Shown one piece after another: positions 25,277 to 34,025 of a stretch of DNA of 64,000 nt. This DNA comes from Dasania phycosphaerae. Lineage in GTDB: Bacteria; Pseudomonadota; Gammaproteobacteria; Pseudomonadales; Dasaniaceae. Every line of letters starts with the position of its first letter. Positions within the stretch are counted from its first letter, which is position 1. The notes beneath the pieces are model-generated. The model did not search any database. It saw only the letters and a program-made list of their open reading frames with translations, and was not told the origin of the DNA. The stretch covers positions 1 to 64,000 of the forward strand of contig NZ_JAPTGG010000010.1 in assembly GCF_026891035.1 (NCBI RefSeq). The letters are read 5' to 3'. A program made the translations under genes and the position numbers.

Positions 25277-25831
25277 ATGAAACTGCAGCAAGCAGCATAT
25301 ACGCTTATAGAGCTACTCACCGTATTATCCATCACAGCTATATTAATAGGTATGGCGCCACCGGCCTTTCAATCTCTGGTCAATAAGCACAAACAAGACG
25401 CTAGAACTGAGCACTTTTATACCAGCATTCAGTACGCCCGCTTATTGGCGATTGAAGAGGGGCACATCATCTCACTCTGCACCTCTATAGATGGCATTGT
25501 TTGTAACAAGGCGGCTTCAAATTATCTAATCGTATTTCACGATGAAAATAATAATAAAAAAGTTGATAACGATGAGCTCAAACAAAAAGTGAACATCCAA
25601 GCATTGGACTCACTAATCAGCATCAAAGTATCTGCGGGCCGGCACTATATTCGATTTCGTCCCGATGGCACCGCCATCGATTTTGGCCGCATCAAGATAT
25701 GCCCTCTCAGCCAAAACAATAATTATGCCGACGAGCTAGTGCTTAACTACGGTGGTCGGCTACGGCAGGGGCAAGATGCCGATAATGACGGCATTGTTGA
25801 AGGTAAAAATGGTAAGAATATACAGTGCTAA
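25277..25831 (+). CDS. fimT: FimT/GspH-like type IV pseudopilin with atypical cleavage site
   Basis: The 184-residue protein has a prepilin-type N-terminus: a short leader, YTLIELLTVLSITAILIGMAPPAF, and a GspH/FimT-type beta domain with LLAIEEGHIISLC, RFRPDGTAID and a C-terminal Cys. The residue before the cleavage point is Ala (QQAA/YTLIE) where Gly is nearly always found, and Tyr replaces the usual Phe. Processing by PilD may therefore be slow or absent. The start at the ATG at 25277 fits AAGGA eight bases upstream. Position right after pilR matches fimT in Pseudomonas. FimT can bind DNA during uptake; whether this one does is unknown. Confidence 0.78.
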   Translation: MKLQQAAYTLIELLTVLSITAILIGMAPPAFQSLVNKHKQDARTEHFYTSIQYARLLAIEEGHIISLCTSIDGIVCNKAASNYLIVFHDENNNKKVDNDELKQKVNIQALDSLISIKVSAGRHYIRFRPDGTAIDFGRIKICPLSQNNNYADELVLNYGGRLRQGQDADNDGIVEGKNGKNIQC

Positions 25832-25838
25832 CAACAAA

Positions 25839-25873
25839 TAATGGCACTAGGCCCTAGTGACTTAGTGCCATTA
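25839..25873. terminator. Stem-loop between converging fimT and pilE
   Basis: A perfect 11-bp stem, TAATGGCACTA (25839-25849) with TAGTGCCATTA (25863-25873), has a 13-base loop. The flanking T run is weak (TTACTTAATT), so termination may be partial. It lies between two converging genes. Confidence 0.6.
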
Positions 25874-25888
25874 CTTAATTAAGCATCA

Positions 25889-26353
25889 CTAGCAGCTTTT
25901 CTTCCAGCAATTTTCAGTGCCCGCCAAGGCCCCGTTATTATTTCTATCCCAAAATTTTTCGCCAGTACTTCTTAGCTCTATAAAACCATCACCCGCTTGG
26001 GCGTTTTTGGGTATAGCCCGCAGTATATAAGAAGTTCGGTCGGCTTGGTTGATGACCAAATCATAATACTTTGTACCACCATCTAAAGGAGCCTCAGTGG
26101 CATATATAACAGGCGCGGCATTAGCGCCTGCGGCTTCATCCCCTACGTCGCCATCCGCGTTGGCATAACTGCCGTTATTGGTAAACTCGCGTTCCATCGC
26201 AGAAGCAAAGCCAGCCATAGCCGACATAGCATCGGCACGGCGGCTGGCCGTCACATTTTCATTGTAAGCCGGTATAGCGATCGCAGCTAAAATACCTACT
26301 ATCGCTATTACTATCATTAGCTCTATTAAGGTAAAACCTTTTTGTTGATTCAT
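25889..26353 (-). CDS. pilE: Type IV minor pilin PilE
   Basis: This is a class III-signal prepilin: MNQQKG/FTLIELMIVIAIVGILAAIAIPAYNE, cleaved by PilD after Gly6. The 154-residue product has a C-terminal disulfide-like Cys pair (ENCWKKSC). Minor pilin PilE links major pilin to the PilVWX/FimU/PilY1 tip complex in Pseudomonas. It is the last gene of the leftward fimU-pilV-pilW-pilX-pilY1-pilE operon, 46 bp after pilY1; pilY2 of P. aeruginosa is missing between them. It faces fimT across a stem-loop. A major pilin gene is not in the window. Confidence 0.88.
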   Translation of the reverse strand: MNQQKGFTLIELMIVIAIVGILAAIAIPAYNENVTASRRADAMSAMAGFASAMEREFTNNGSYANADGDVGDEAAGANAAPVIYATEAPLDGGTKYYDLVINQADRTSYILRAIPKNAQAGDGFIELRSTGEKFWDRNNNGALAGTENCWKKSC

Positions 26354-26399
26354 TAATAAACCCTTTAAATATCCAACTTATAAATTGTTAAGCTTGGCA

Positions 26400-29300
26400 C
26401 TATTGGTACAGTTCTTCCCAGCCTAAACGGCCCTCGCGTGTAGTTTCCTCAAGTTCCAACTTATCATGATCTAATGTAGATTTAGCCGCACTACCGCTAT
26501 AGCCTGAAGTGTAACGGTTATTACCCAATACCTTAGATTCTGAAGGCAAGCCATTAGCATGATAGGCTCCTACATAATCAATATCCTTTACATCAATCAC
26601 GCCATCGTTGTTAGCATCAAATACCGCATTAGCAGGTGCCAAACCCGTTTCAAAATCCACCGTCATTAGCCAACCCGTACCACCGGCCTCACACTTAACA
26701 GAACTAGGTATTGAGGTATTAAAAAACAGTATGTTACTAATAATGGTAGAGCGGGTGATGCTGCGTTCACCAGAAGTAATAAAGGGTATATACCAACCAT
26801 ACTGTTGCGAACCAGAGGTACCAGCCCAGTCTACCGCGTTACCACTAATATTACGCACTGGGAATCCAGAAACCGTAGTCTCAGTTAGCACTCTAGGCTC
26901 TAAATCGGAAACACTTAACGGCGTTTTATTTTTACTACCAGGGTCATTAACCGCATAGAATGCCTGATTATCCGTGTTGGTAATATCGCCGTTTACCACA
27001 TACTGCCCGGTACCAAAGAACACTGTCTCACCCGTAGTGCCAGCAATTCTTGCCACTAAAGGCGTAGTAGTAATTGGCTGCAAAGCTTTAGAGGCATCGC
27101 CCGACAAGCTATCGGCGGTAGTTTGGAACATGGGCTCAGGTGATGAGCCGGCACTATAACAAGAGTCCCACTGCCCTGAATTAGTGGCTGAAATATCAAA
27201 ACACCATAGGTTTCCGTATAAATCACCGGCATAAACCTTGTCTGCTACCGAGTCACCATCTAAATCGACAACGCGTGGAGAAGACAAACCATTGGGGAAA
27301 GTGGTATTACCCACACCAGTATCTATCTCTATATAGTCGCCAGCATCCCCCCAGCCATCCATGCCCTCTTCAATAAATAATATATAAAGTTTAGCCTTGC
27401 CGTCGCCGCCACTGTTATAGCCATTACCCACAACCACAGCCCATTTGCCTGACTGTGTCATAACAATAGTTGAGCGGCTAAAGCTATAACCTAAATCTTC
27501 ATCACCCTTACTATTATCAGTACTGGCGGCAAACTCCCACAGAACAAAATCATCGGCATTATTTGCATCAAAATCAGTATCGCTAATATCTAAAGCATAT
27601 AATCCACGACCACCACCTCTAGCGCCCCCTACCAAAATTGTACGCCAGGCATCGACGCCGCCAGTAGGTTTAGTGATATGTACATCAGCTACTGACACGG
27701 TTGCATCCACATAAAAATGATGGCCACTGTTGTAATCAGCTTCTGTTAAGTAATGGTAACCCTCTTTACTACCGGCACTGCTGATAAAGTTAGGTACATA
27801 AGCCATAACCTCATCACCACCATTATCAGAGGTTTTTAAGTTGGCGTTAAAGCCGTGAAGCATGCCATCGTTAGCACCTACATAAATCATAGGTTCACGC
27901 TCTTCATTGGCAGAGCTAGCGGGCGGAACCACATTAAACTGCCCCTTCCACCAGCTGTAAGAACCTTTGTTAGCACTATTATCCGCATCCTCTGGGAACG
28001 GCGCGGTGGCTGGGTAGCTAGCCACTGGGTCACCCACAAACACCGGGCTGGAATTAATAATATCGCCCAAACGGCTGTCGCGATTACGGAAGGTAGTGCC
28101 CTCTAAGCTACGGTCACCTCGCAAAAACTCCAACACTTGTTCGGCAGTGCCGGCTGCAGCAGCATTTAAATCCGAAGTCATTACGGTGGACAGATTAGAG
28201 GCATTTAAATTTGCAACTGTAAATGCCAAGCCTTCGCTGCCATCATAGGTGTAAATTTTACGGTTGTTATAGTTAGCTGCATCCAGGATAGATGAAGCCT
28301 CCCACATTTCATTTACCGATGAAATATCATTTGAGGTCTTGGTGCTGCCATTATCTAAAAATAAACCAGTAGCTGGGTCTAGGGCATAGTTATATAACTT
28401 GCCGCTCCACTTGCTAGAGTTGAACTGGGCGACGAATACCGATGAGCCAGTATCCAGTGAACTACTGTTAAAGGCTACCGAGGCAACACTACCCACCTGC
28501 TCGGAAATACTGGAAACAGCACTGTTGAAAGCATTGACCAATTCACTGGCATTAGCCGCAGTATAAAAGCCAGGCGTAGTCACGCCATTAACTGTGCCCC
28601 CGCCGGTAGCACCACCAGCTGCGCCAGCATCTATCATTAAGGGGTCATTAATTACCTGATCATCGGCAAAGCCTATCATATAGGTAATTATATTTTGCTT
28701 ATCTTCTGGCTCGTTAGGTGTTGTATCGCCATCATCTAAATCGGGGCGTAAATCTATATCATTTAAAGCCAAAACTACGTCATCTAAATAGTCCGAGCCC
28801 GCTGACTCATATCTATCATCTCTTTCTTGCTGGCTTGCAGCTTTCATGTCATAGCCAAATTTACATGAACCTGCTCCCTGGCAATCACCGTCGTAATCGC
28901 GCAGTATCACGTTATCAATATCCCTATCACTTTGCGGCCTACCATCGGTCAGCGCCACTATAAAATTACTCTGACATTGATACTGTATTGCCGGATCAGA
29001 GCTGCTGGGAACGGTCTCGCCACTATCGTATTCAGGAGTAGTTACAAAGACTGAGCTGGCTGTATCCGTGGAAGAGCTTTGCCCCACTGGATTCAAGGTG
29101 ATGGTTTGCGAGTGGTGACCTTGAACAAAATACCGACCCAAACTTTCAAAGGACTCCGCTAGCGGCGTAGAACCACCACCCGAAATACCACTAATAGAAT
29201 TTTTTAAATCAGTTTTATGGCTGGAGTCATCGACATCATCTAGCCCCTCTAAAATTCTGGCACGACTACTGCCATAACGCGACAAGCCCACCCTTGCCGA

Positions 29301-29945
29301 ACTCATCGAGTCTACCAACGTAGTCGAGGCCGTTTTTGCTATATCCAAACGCCTCTCAACCCCTGCTTTAACTCTAGCATTGGCACCAAAATTATCGCCT
29401 TTAGCTTGACTGGCGTTGGAAAAGTACCAGTTCAGATAATTACCGGTATATTGAGCTTGTAGATAGCCACTGGGGTATTTTTCATTACCGCTGCTTCCCG
29501 CCTCACCATACAAACGGGCCTCATAACTAGCATTCGTATCAAAACATTTTTTAGTACGCCCAGTTATACCTGTGCCACCACTATTTTTACCCCAATCATA
29601 ATAAGTGCCGCCATAATTAATATAAACATCGCCATCGCTCTGTATACGTACATCAACCCGGCTGCCTGTGCCCAGAGTCATAGAACTTGGGCAGTTTACA
29701 TAATCAGTTGCAGCATTATAGGGCGTATCAGGCACTACGTTGTTCATGGAGCCCGAGCTGTCAATCAACAACATAATGTTAGGATCAGCAAAGCTTTGTA
29801 TCTCTAATGGCGTATTAATTAAAGTCGTATCGGTAATAGGCTCTGCAGCATGAGCACCGGCAATTACCCCTAGCTGAATCGCCGTTACTGCTACTGCATT
29901 CGCGGTATGCCACTTATAGCTTGTTGGTTTAAATATTTTACTCAT
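26400..29945 (-). CDS. pilY1: Type IV pilus tip adhesin / biogenesis factor PilY1
   Basis: PilY1 sits at the pilus tip, aids priming and extension, and works in surface sensing. The 1181-residue protein has a signal peptide (1-34), a von Willebrand A-like N-terminal region with the MIDAS motif DSSGS (62-66), and a C-terminal beta-propeller-like PilC domain with a calcium loop DLDGDSVADKVYAGDLYGNLW near residue 900 and the phrase MIYVGANDGMLHGFNAN. A second EF-hand/dockerin-like loop, DANNDGVIDVKD, begins near residue 1110, close to the C-terminus. It lies between pilX and pilE in the minor pilin operon. Confidence 0.93.
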   Translation of the reverse strand: MSKIFKPTSYKWHTANAVAVTAIQLGVIAGAHAAEPITDTTLINTPLEIQSFADPNIMLLIDSSGSMNNVVPDTPYNAATDYVNCPSSMTLGTGSRVDVRIQSDGDVYINYGGTYYDWGKNSGGTGITGRTKKCFDTNASYEARLYGEAGSSGNEKYPSGYLQAQYTGNYLNWYFSNASQAKGDNFGANARVKAGVERRLDIAKTASTTLVDSMSSARVGLSRYGSSRARILEGLDDVDDSSHKTDLKNSISGISGGGSTPLAESFESLGRYFVQGHHSQTITLNPVGQSSSTDTASSVFVTTPEYDSGETVPSSSDPAIQYQCQSNFIVALTDGRPQSDRDIDNVILRDYDGDCQGAGSCKFGYDMKAASQQERDDRYESAGSDYLDDVVLALNDIDLRPDLDDGDTTPNEPEDKQNIITYMIGFADDQVINDPLMIDAGAAGGATGGGTVNGVTTPGFYTAANASELVNAFNSAVSSISEQVGSVASVAFNSSSLDTGSSVFVAQFNSSKWSGKLYNYALDPATGLFLDNGSTKTSNDISSVNEMWEASSILDAANYNNRKIYTYDGSEGLAFTVANLNASNLSTVMTSDLNAAAAGTAEQVLEFLRGDRSLEGTTFRNRDSRLGDIINSSPVFVGDPVASYPATAPFPEDADNSANKGSYSWWKGQFNVVPPASSANEEREPMIYVGANDGMLHGFNANLKTSDNGGDEVMAYVPNFISSAGSKEGYHYLTEADYNSGHHFYVDATVSVADVHITKPTGGVDAWRTILVGGARGGGRGLYALDISDTDFDANNADDFVLWEFAASTDNSKGDEDLGYSFSRSTIVMTQSGKWAVVVGNGYNSGGDGKAKLYILFIEEGMDGWGDAGDYIEIDTGVGNTTFPNGLSSPRVVDLDGDSVADKVYAGDLYGNLWCFDISATNSGQWDSCYSAGSSPEPMFQTTADSLSGDASKALQPITTTPLVARIAGTTGETVFFGTGQYVVNGDITNTDNQAFYAVNDPGSKNKTPLSVSDLEPRVLTETTVSGFPVRNISGNAVDWAGTSGSQQYGWYIPFITSGERSITRSTIISNILFFNTSIPSSVKCEAGGTGWLMTVDFETGLAPANAVFDANNDGVIDVKDIDYVGAYHANGLPSESKVLGNNRYTSGYSGSAAKSTLDHDKLELEETTREGRLGWEELYQ

Positions 29946-29992
29946 GGTCTGTTCCTCTTAGACACTCACTTCTTTTATACATAAAAGAAATG

Positions 29993-30580
29993 CTATAAAC
30001 GCACACCGTAATATGACTGGATAATTCTTACCGATCTGCCATCTCGGCTCTCGCCTCTAGCGGTAACCCTGAAACCTTTTACTTCTGCGCCTTGACTAGT
30101 GTATTCCTGCTGCATGTTTAAAAACCCCGAACTGCCGGACTCTGTTTTATCGGAAATATTTTTATTAACTAACTCAATCATGTACTTGCCTGCTGGCACA
30201 TTGGTGCTAGTAGCCGTAGTAGCCACCACATGCTGAGTAGCTGAACTCCAGTTTGCGTGGCCAAACATCGCCGTTTTATAAGGAGCCATGCCTGTATTGT
30301 ATAGGCCACCAGTACCGTTATCGTTAAAATCACCGGTAGTGACTATAGTATCCAGATACTCCTCAGCATCGGCCAGAGCCGCCTCTGCTGCCTGAAACGC
30401 CAAATAGCTTTCGCGCACTGAACCCGTCATTTTTTCTTGTAATAAAATACCCCGGGAGCTAGATAGTGCCGCTGCCGTCATTACCAACATGATAATAAGG
30501 CTAATAATTAACACCGCCCCTCGCTGCGTTGTTTGCATTGCAGGGGGTTGTCTTAAATGCGTTTGATAAATCTTTTTCAT
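29993..30580 (-). CDS. pilX: Type IV minor pilin PilX
   Basis: The 195-residue product starts with a cytoplasmic leader followed by RGAVLIISLIIMLVMTAAALSS, the characteristic PilX N-terminal helix that lacks the usual Phe-Thr-Leu-Ile-Glu run, and then EKMTGSVRESYLAFQAAEAALADAE. PilX is part of the minor pilin priming complex with PilV, PilW, FimU and PilY1. A methionine at residue 15 is an alternative start. It is 21 bp after pilW and 47 bp ahead of pilY1. Confidence 0.9.
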   Translation of the reverse strand: MKKIYQTHLRQPPAMQTTQRGAVLIISLIIMLVMTAAALSSSRGILLQEKMTGSVRESYLAFQAAEAALADAEEYLDTIVTTGDFNDNGTGGLYNTGMAPYKTAMFGHANWSSATQHVVATTATSTNVPAGKYMIELVNKNISDKTESGSSGFLNMQQEYTSQGAEVKGFRVTARGESRDGRSVRIIQSYYGVRL

Positions 30581-30601
30581 TACACAGGCTCTCTTTAACT
30601 T

Positions 30602-31624
30602 TTAACCATCCATACGGTTACGAATATTAGCCACGGCCGTATACACTTTTCGCAACTTGCCATCTGCCGCTATGGTGGCGCCATTAAATTCGACCGTGCC
30701 ATTGGGGTTAATCGAACTGTCGGCGCTGGCCACCAGCAATAAAACACGTATAGCGATAACATTGTCCATATCCGCTACCGTTGCCGCGGTGCGGTAAAAA
30801 TCGACTACCTTATCGCCAGTAGTATCCTCACCATAAAGAATTTGCATATCCTCTACATCACTGACCATTTCTTGCGGCGTATCGTCATTAGTCGCTACAA
30901 ATAATGATGTGGTACCACTAACGCCAGTGGATAAAAAATAGGTTTTTTGCTGTGGCAAAATAATGCCTGCATCACCTTGATATTTTTTTGATAACTTGCC
31001 GTTCGCATTACCCACCACCGTGACCACACCGGTATTGTGAACAACGGTGCCTGAATTATTGGGGTTAGCATTCGATATTTCAAAAATATCCCCGCCTGCA
31101 CAATCAGACACCATGATAATGTCACCCCTAGCTAAGCCATTATCTTTATTTATATGCAAGGCGTTGGAATGATAGGGGGGCACTAAATGTATGCTGGTGC
31201 CACCCGAGGCCCCCGAAAGCTTTAACACATCGGTATCAACCTTAGCATTAACCCCATTTACGGTATGGCTGGCGGCTACATTATCCCAGCCGCGCACCCC
31301 ACCCTTAGTCAAACTATCCACCACATCCTTGGCCTGTGAATTATAATTAGCATGGCTTTGATCTAAATTGTTGGTAAAGTTTGAAGAGTTATCTGCCTGG
31401 CAGCCCCAGTAATCGGCCATACGTATATCTTTAGCTAATAACTCCATCGCAAAACGACCACTTTCTTGCACCCTGGCAAAAGCACGCTGCATATTATTAG
31501 ACTGGGTATTACTGATAAAAATTTGACTAACACCCAGCATTAAAAATGCCCCCAGCGCCAGGCCTATCATCAGTTCTATTAAACTAAAGCCCCGTAATTT
31601 ATTTTGATATTTTATCAAGCTCAC
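30602..31624 (-). CDS. pilW: Type IV minor pilin PilW
   Basis: A prepilin leader ends in RG/FSLIELMIGLALGAFLMLGVSQIF, followed by RVQESGRFAMELLAKDIRMADYWGC, a PilW hallmark. The protein is 340 residues, the large minor pilin of the set. It joins PilV, PilX, PilE and FimU in priming pilus assembly. Adjacent genes are 15 and 21 bp away on the same strand, so it is within one operon. Confidence 0.92.
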   Translation of the reverse strand: MSLIKYQNKLRGFSLIELMIGLALGAFLMLGVSQIFISNTQSNNMQRAFARVQESGRFAMELLAKDIRMADYWGCQADNSSNFTNNLDQSHANYNSQAKDVVDSLTKGGVRGWDNVAASHTVNGVNAKVDTDVLKLSGASGGTSIHLVPPYHSNALHINKDNGLARGDIIMVSDCAGGDIFEISNANPNNSGTVVHNTGVVTVVGNANGKLSKKYQGDAGIILPQQKTYFLSTGVSGTTSLFVATNDDTPQEMVSDVEDMQILYGEDTTGDKVVDFYRTAATVADMDNVIAIRVLLLVASADSSINPNGTVEFNGATIAADGKLRKVYTAVANIRNRMDG

Positions 31625-31639
31625 TGTTAACCCCTTTGC

Positions 31640-32113
31640 CTACATACGCACAACTAGTGATATGGAATCTGTGGCACCACCGGTACCCTGCCCCTCTGAT
31701 TGTGACCAGCGCACATTAATAGTAAACGCCCCCGCAACTAAGGGGCTAGCATCTATACTGCCTTCACCGTTGGGCAGGCTGTCATCTAAATTTTGTTTCC
31801 ACTCGGCCAAATCATGTTGAAACATAGTGGCCGCACCTAAAGAACCGGGAGAGGAATAACTAGAGGCATAACTAATATTATTGTAGTGGCCGGCATCTAC
31901 GCCTAGCGGGTTAGCCCGCATACGCTCGCTCATTTCATAGGCTAGTAACGTGGCCTGGTAGCGAAACTGGGCATTATTGCCATTTTTTAAGGCGTTATAT
32001 TGCAAGCCCACTAAACCTAAGATACCGATGGCTAACACTATCATAGTGATTAGCACCTCCATCATGGCGATACCTGATTGCCGTCTAGCTTTATATATTT
32101 TTGTATTCACCAA
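31640..32113 (-). CDS. pilV: Type IV minor pilin PilV
   Basis: The 157-residue prepilin has a leader ending QSG/IAMMEVLITMIVLAIGILGLVGLQ and the PilV phrase AYEMSERMRANPLGV. The cleavage site is canonical Gly, with Ile at +1 and Glu5 retained. It follows fimU by 15 bp and precedes pilW by 15 bp, in the operon order fimU-pilV-pilW-pilX seen in Pseudomonas. Confidence 0.92.
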   Translation of the reverse strand: MVNTKIYKARRQSGIAMMEVLITMIVLAIGILGLVGLQYNALKNGNNAQFRYQATLLAYEMSERMRANPLGVDAGHYNNISYASSYSSPGSLGAATMFQHDLAEWKQNLDDSLPNGEGSIDASPLVAGAFTINVRWSQSEGQGTGGATDSISLVVRM

Positions 32114-32128
32114 TAAGCACCTTTATCT

Positions 32129-32659
32129 TTATAAACAAGCGGTTGTTTGCACATTCATAATGCCTGAAACCAGCATAGTAATGACTCGCCCTGTTTCACC
32201 TGCCCGGTCATCACAAATGGTGATCACTTCGTCATTTGTCATCTGGCCAGCACCGGCATCATCCTTGGTCATGCCGCTAGGTTTAAAAGCTATGGCGGTT
32301 CTGTCGTCATCACTATCAAAGGTCATACTGGCATGTGCTGCTGGTAATACTCGCAAAGTAGTACCACCACTAGTGACGGTCATACCACCACCCCACTCGT
32401 TATTACCAGCGGCATTATTCGCCGTTACTACAACCTCGGCCCCTAGTTTAGCGGCCTCGGCACGAGCGTAGCTGAACACACCGACTAAATTGTGGGTGTC
32501 GGATTTAATGCGGTTGTTTTTAATCAGGGTATTCATAGACGGTACCCCCATAGTCATAATAATGGCCAGAATAGCAATGGTGATCATTAGCTCTATCAGG
32601 GTGAAGCCCTTTACTCGCCTTACACTGGCACAAAATTGATTGTTATAGCTTTTAAACAA
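32129..32659 (-). CDS. fimU: Type IV minor pilin FimU (GspH/FimT family)
   Basis: The 176-residue product has the leader VRRVKG/FTLIELMITIAILAIIMTMGVPS, cleaved after Gly18, and a GspH-type domain (FSYARAEAAKLGAEVVVTAN). A late Cys pair (ITICDD and TTACL) may form a disulfide. The start is TTG at 32659 with GAGGG eight bases upstream; no ATG lies in frame nearby. It is the first gene of the minor pilin operon, hence FimU rather than FimT. Confidence 0.88.
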   Translation of the reverse strand: MFKSYNNQFCASVRRVKGFTLIELMITIAILAIIMTMGVPSMNTLIKNNRIKSDTHNLVGVFSYARAEAAKLGAEVVVTANNAAGNNEWGGGMTVTSGGTTLRVLPAAHASMTFDSDDDRTAIAFKPSGMTKDDAGAGQMTNDEVITICDDRAGETGRVITMLVSGIMNVQTTACL

Positions 32660-32843
32660 ATGAACGCCCTCAATAATGACCTACAAATAATTGGTCTTGT
32701 CGCAGGCCTTACTAATAGACCCACTGCATTAAAATGGTGTGCAGGATACTTTTTAGCTTAAAAATACGCTAAGCCAAAGTTTTAATAGACTAAAGTAGCA
32801 ATATGACGATGAATGGCATCGGCAGGCATACAGCCCCAGCCAT

Positions 32844-33674
32844 TTAAGGTGTATCGGTAGTTTGTGGCTTTGCTGTTGATACGGGCGATGAACTTGCAGC
32901 GCGAAAAGGCTGGCTTAGCATAGCAGGCAGCCATACTTCAGTGGCACCGTTAAAGCCCTTAACACCAACCACCTCTGCATCCACGCCCAGCGCGGGCTCA
33001 GGCGTATAGGTATTAAATAATTTATCCCAACACACAAAGATGGTCGAATAATTACTATTACCCTCTTTATAGTCTATGGAGTGATGCACACGGTGCTTAT
33101 CGGGGGTAATGAGCAAACGGCTCAACAGGGATTCTATAGGTGCGGGGATTTTAATATTGGCGTGAGTAAAAAGGTCGTAGCAACTAACAACGGCTATATA
33201 CGTTAAAATCAGCTCAGGGCTAGTGCCTAACAAGTAATAAAAAGCAATGCTAAGGCCGTTATCTACCAACATTGCAGCAGGGTGGGCGCGAAAGCTGGTA
33301 AAGACGTCTATATCTAAGTCACTGTGATGCACCCGGTGCAAACGCCACAACATAGGCACGGCATGAAACAGGCGATGCTTGATATAAGCCCAGAAATCTA
33401 AGGCTAAAAATCCAATAATAAATAAGCTGATATCATCCAGTGGCAGCCAGTTAAGCAGCCCCCAAGGTTGTACAGCCAAATACCAATCACTGACAACAAA
33501 GGCACCCACTGCCAGCCAACGGTAGATAAAGCTATTTAATAAGAAAAGTAAGAAGTGGTTAAACCATCTTAGCCACGTAGGCTGCAGCAGTACTCTGCGA
33601 GGGGAGATAGTTTCCCAAAAAACAAAGGCGACAATCGTGAAGTAAAAGGCAATTTCAGCAATATCTACGTCCAT
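32844..33674 (-). CDS. Sterol desaturase / fatty acid hydroxylase superfamily protein
   Basis: The 276-residue integral membrane protein has the di-iron histidine pattern: HRLFH (near 113), HRVHH (near 123) and HRVHH again near 198, plus FRAHP. Several hydrophobic helices frame them. This superfamily includes sterol desaturases, C-4 methyl oxidases and ether-lipid (alkylglycerol) monooxygenases; the bacterial substrate is not predictable. It lies between fimU and a 54-residue PEP-CTERM gene, an insertion relative to the Pseudomonas order. The mini-gene starts upstream on the same strand, 51 bp away, so the two may be co-transcribed. Confidence 0.87.
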   Translation of the reverse strand: MDVDIAEIAFYFTIVAFVFWETISPRRVLLQPTWLRWFNHFLLFLLNSFIYRWLAVGAFVVSDWYLAVQPWGLLNWLPLDDISLFIIGFLALDFWAYIKHRLFHAVPMLWRLHRVHHSDLDIDVFTSFRAHPAAMLVDNGLSIAFYYLLGTSPELILTYIAVVSCYDLFTHANIKIPAPIESLLSRLLITPDKHRVHHSIDYKEGNSNYSTIFVCWDKLFNTYTPEPALGVDAEVVGVKGFNGATEVWLPAMLSQPFRAASSSPVSTAKPQTTDTP

Positions 33675-33725
33675 AAACCCACTACTAGCAAACTGCGCCT
33701 TTGTTATTGGTAGATCAATGTAAAA

Positions 33726-33890
33726 CTATTTACGCTTATTGCGATGCAATAAAGCCATAACTGCAATCGCGCCAGTTAGTAACGCAAAAGTGCCTGGCTC
33801 AGATACAGGAACTACGCTACCAGCAAAAGCTGTGTTAGCCATTGTAACTACCGCTAGAACCATACCGCTTTTTAATAAAGTGTTTTTCAT
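33726..33890 (-). CDS. Minimal PEP-CTERM protein (54 residues)
   Basis: The complete open frame, ATG at 33890 to TAG at 33726, encodes 54 residues. An N-terminal signal peptide (MKNTLLKSGMVLAVVTMANT, then AFA) is followed after about six residues by the sorting signal VSEPGTFALLTGAIAVMALL and a basic end, HRNKRK. PEP-CTERM proteins are recognised by exosortase; here virtually no passenger remains. AGAGG lies six bases upstream of the start. It is too short for a 60-residue cut-off. A longer PEP-CTERM protein at 51052-51573 has the same SEPGT core, so both would use one exosortase, not seen here. It could be a decayed gene or a true small surface peptide. Confidence 0.8.
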   Translation of the reverse strand: MKNTLLKSGMVLAVVTMANTAFAGSVVPVSEPGTFALLTGAIAVMALLHRNKRK

Positions 33891-33996
33891 TGATGACCTC
33901 TGTTTTGGTTAGCTATCTAAAAGATTGAGCCCTTACTAGTGCAAAAGGCAAGCCAACAAAAATAAGCCATTGAAAAACCTAGTTTTTTTAAATTTA

Positions 33997-34024
33997 TAAT
34001 TATAACGCCAAGCATTGCTGTCAA
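33997..34024 (-). promoter_or_regulatory. Candidate promoter of the mini PEP-CTERM gene
   Basis: On the minus strand a consensus TTGACA (34024-34019) lies right after the ispH stop. TAATTA (34002-33997) follows with spacing 16, and an overlapping TATAAT follows with spacing 14. It would give a leader of about 100 nt and separate the small gene from ispH transcription. Confidence 0.45.
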
Positions 34025-34025
34025 T

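Noticed and set aside
32660..32843. Sigma-54 (GG-N10-GC) promoter ahead of fimU
   Set aside because: No proper -24/-12 pair could be found by eye; a TTGGCT-N16-TAAAAA sigma-70-like site is possible but too weak to list.
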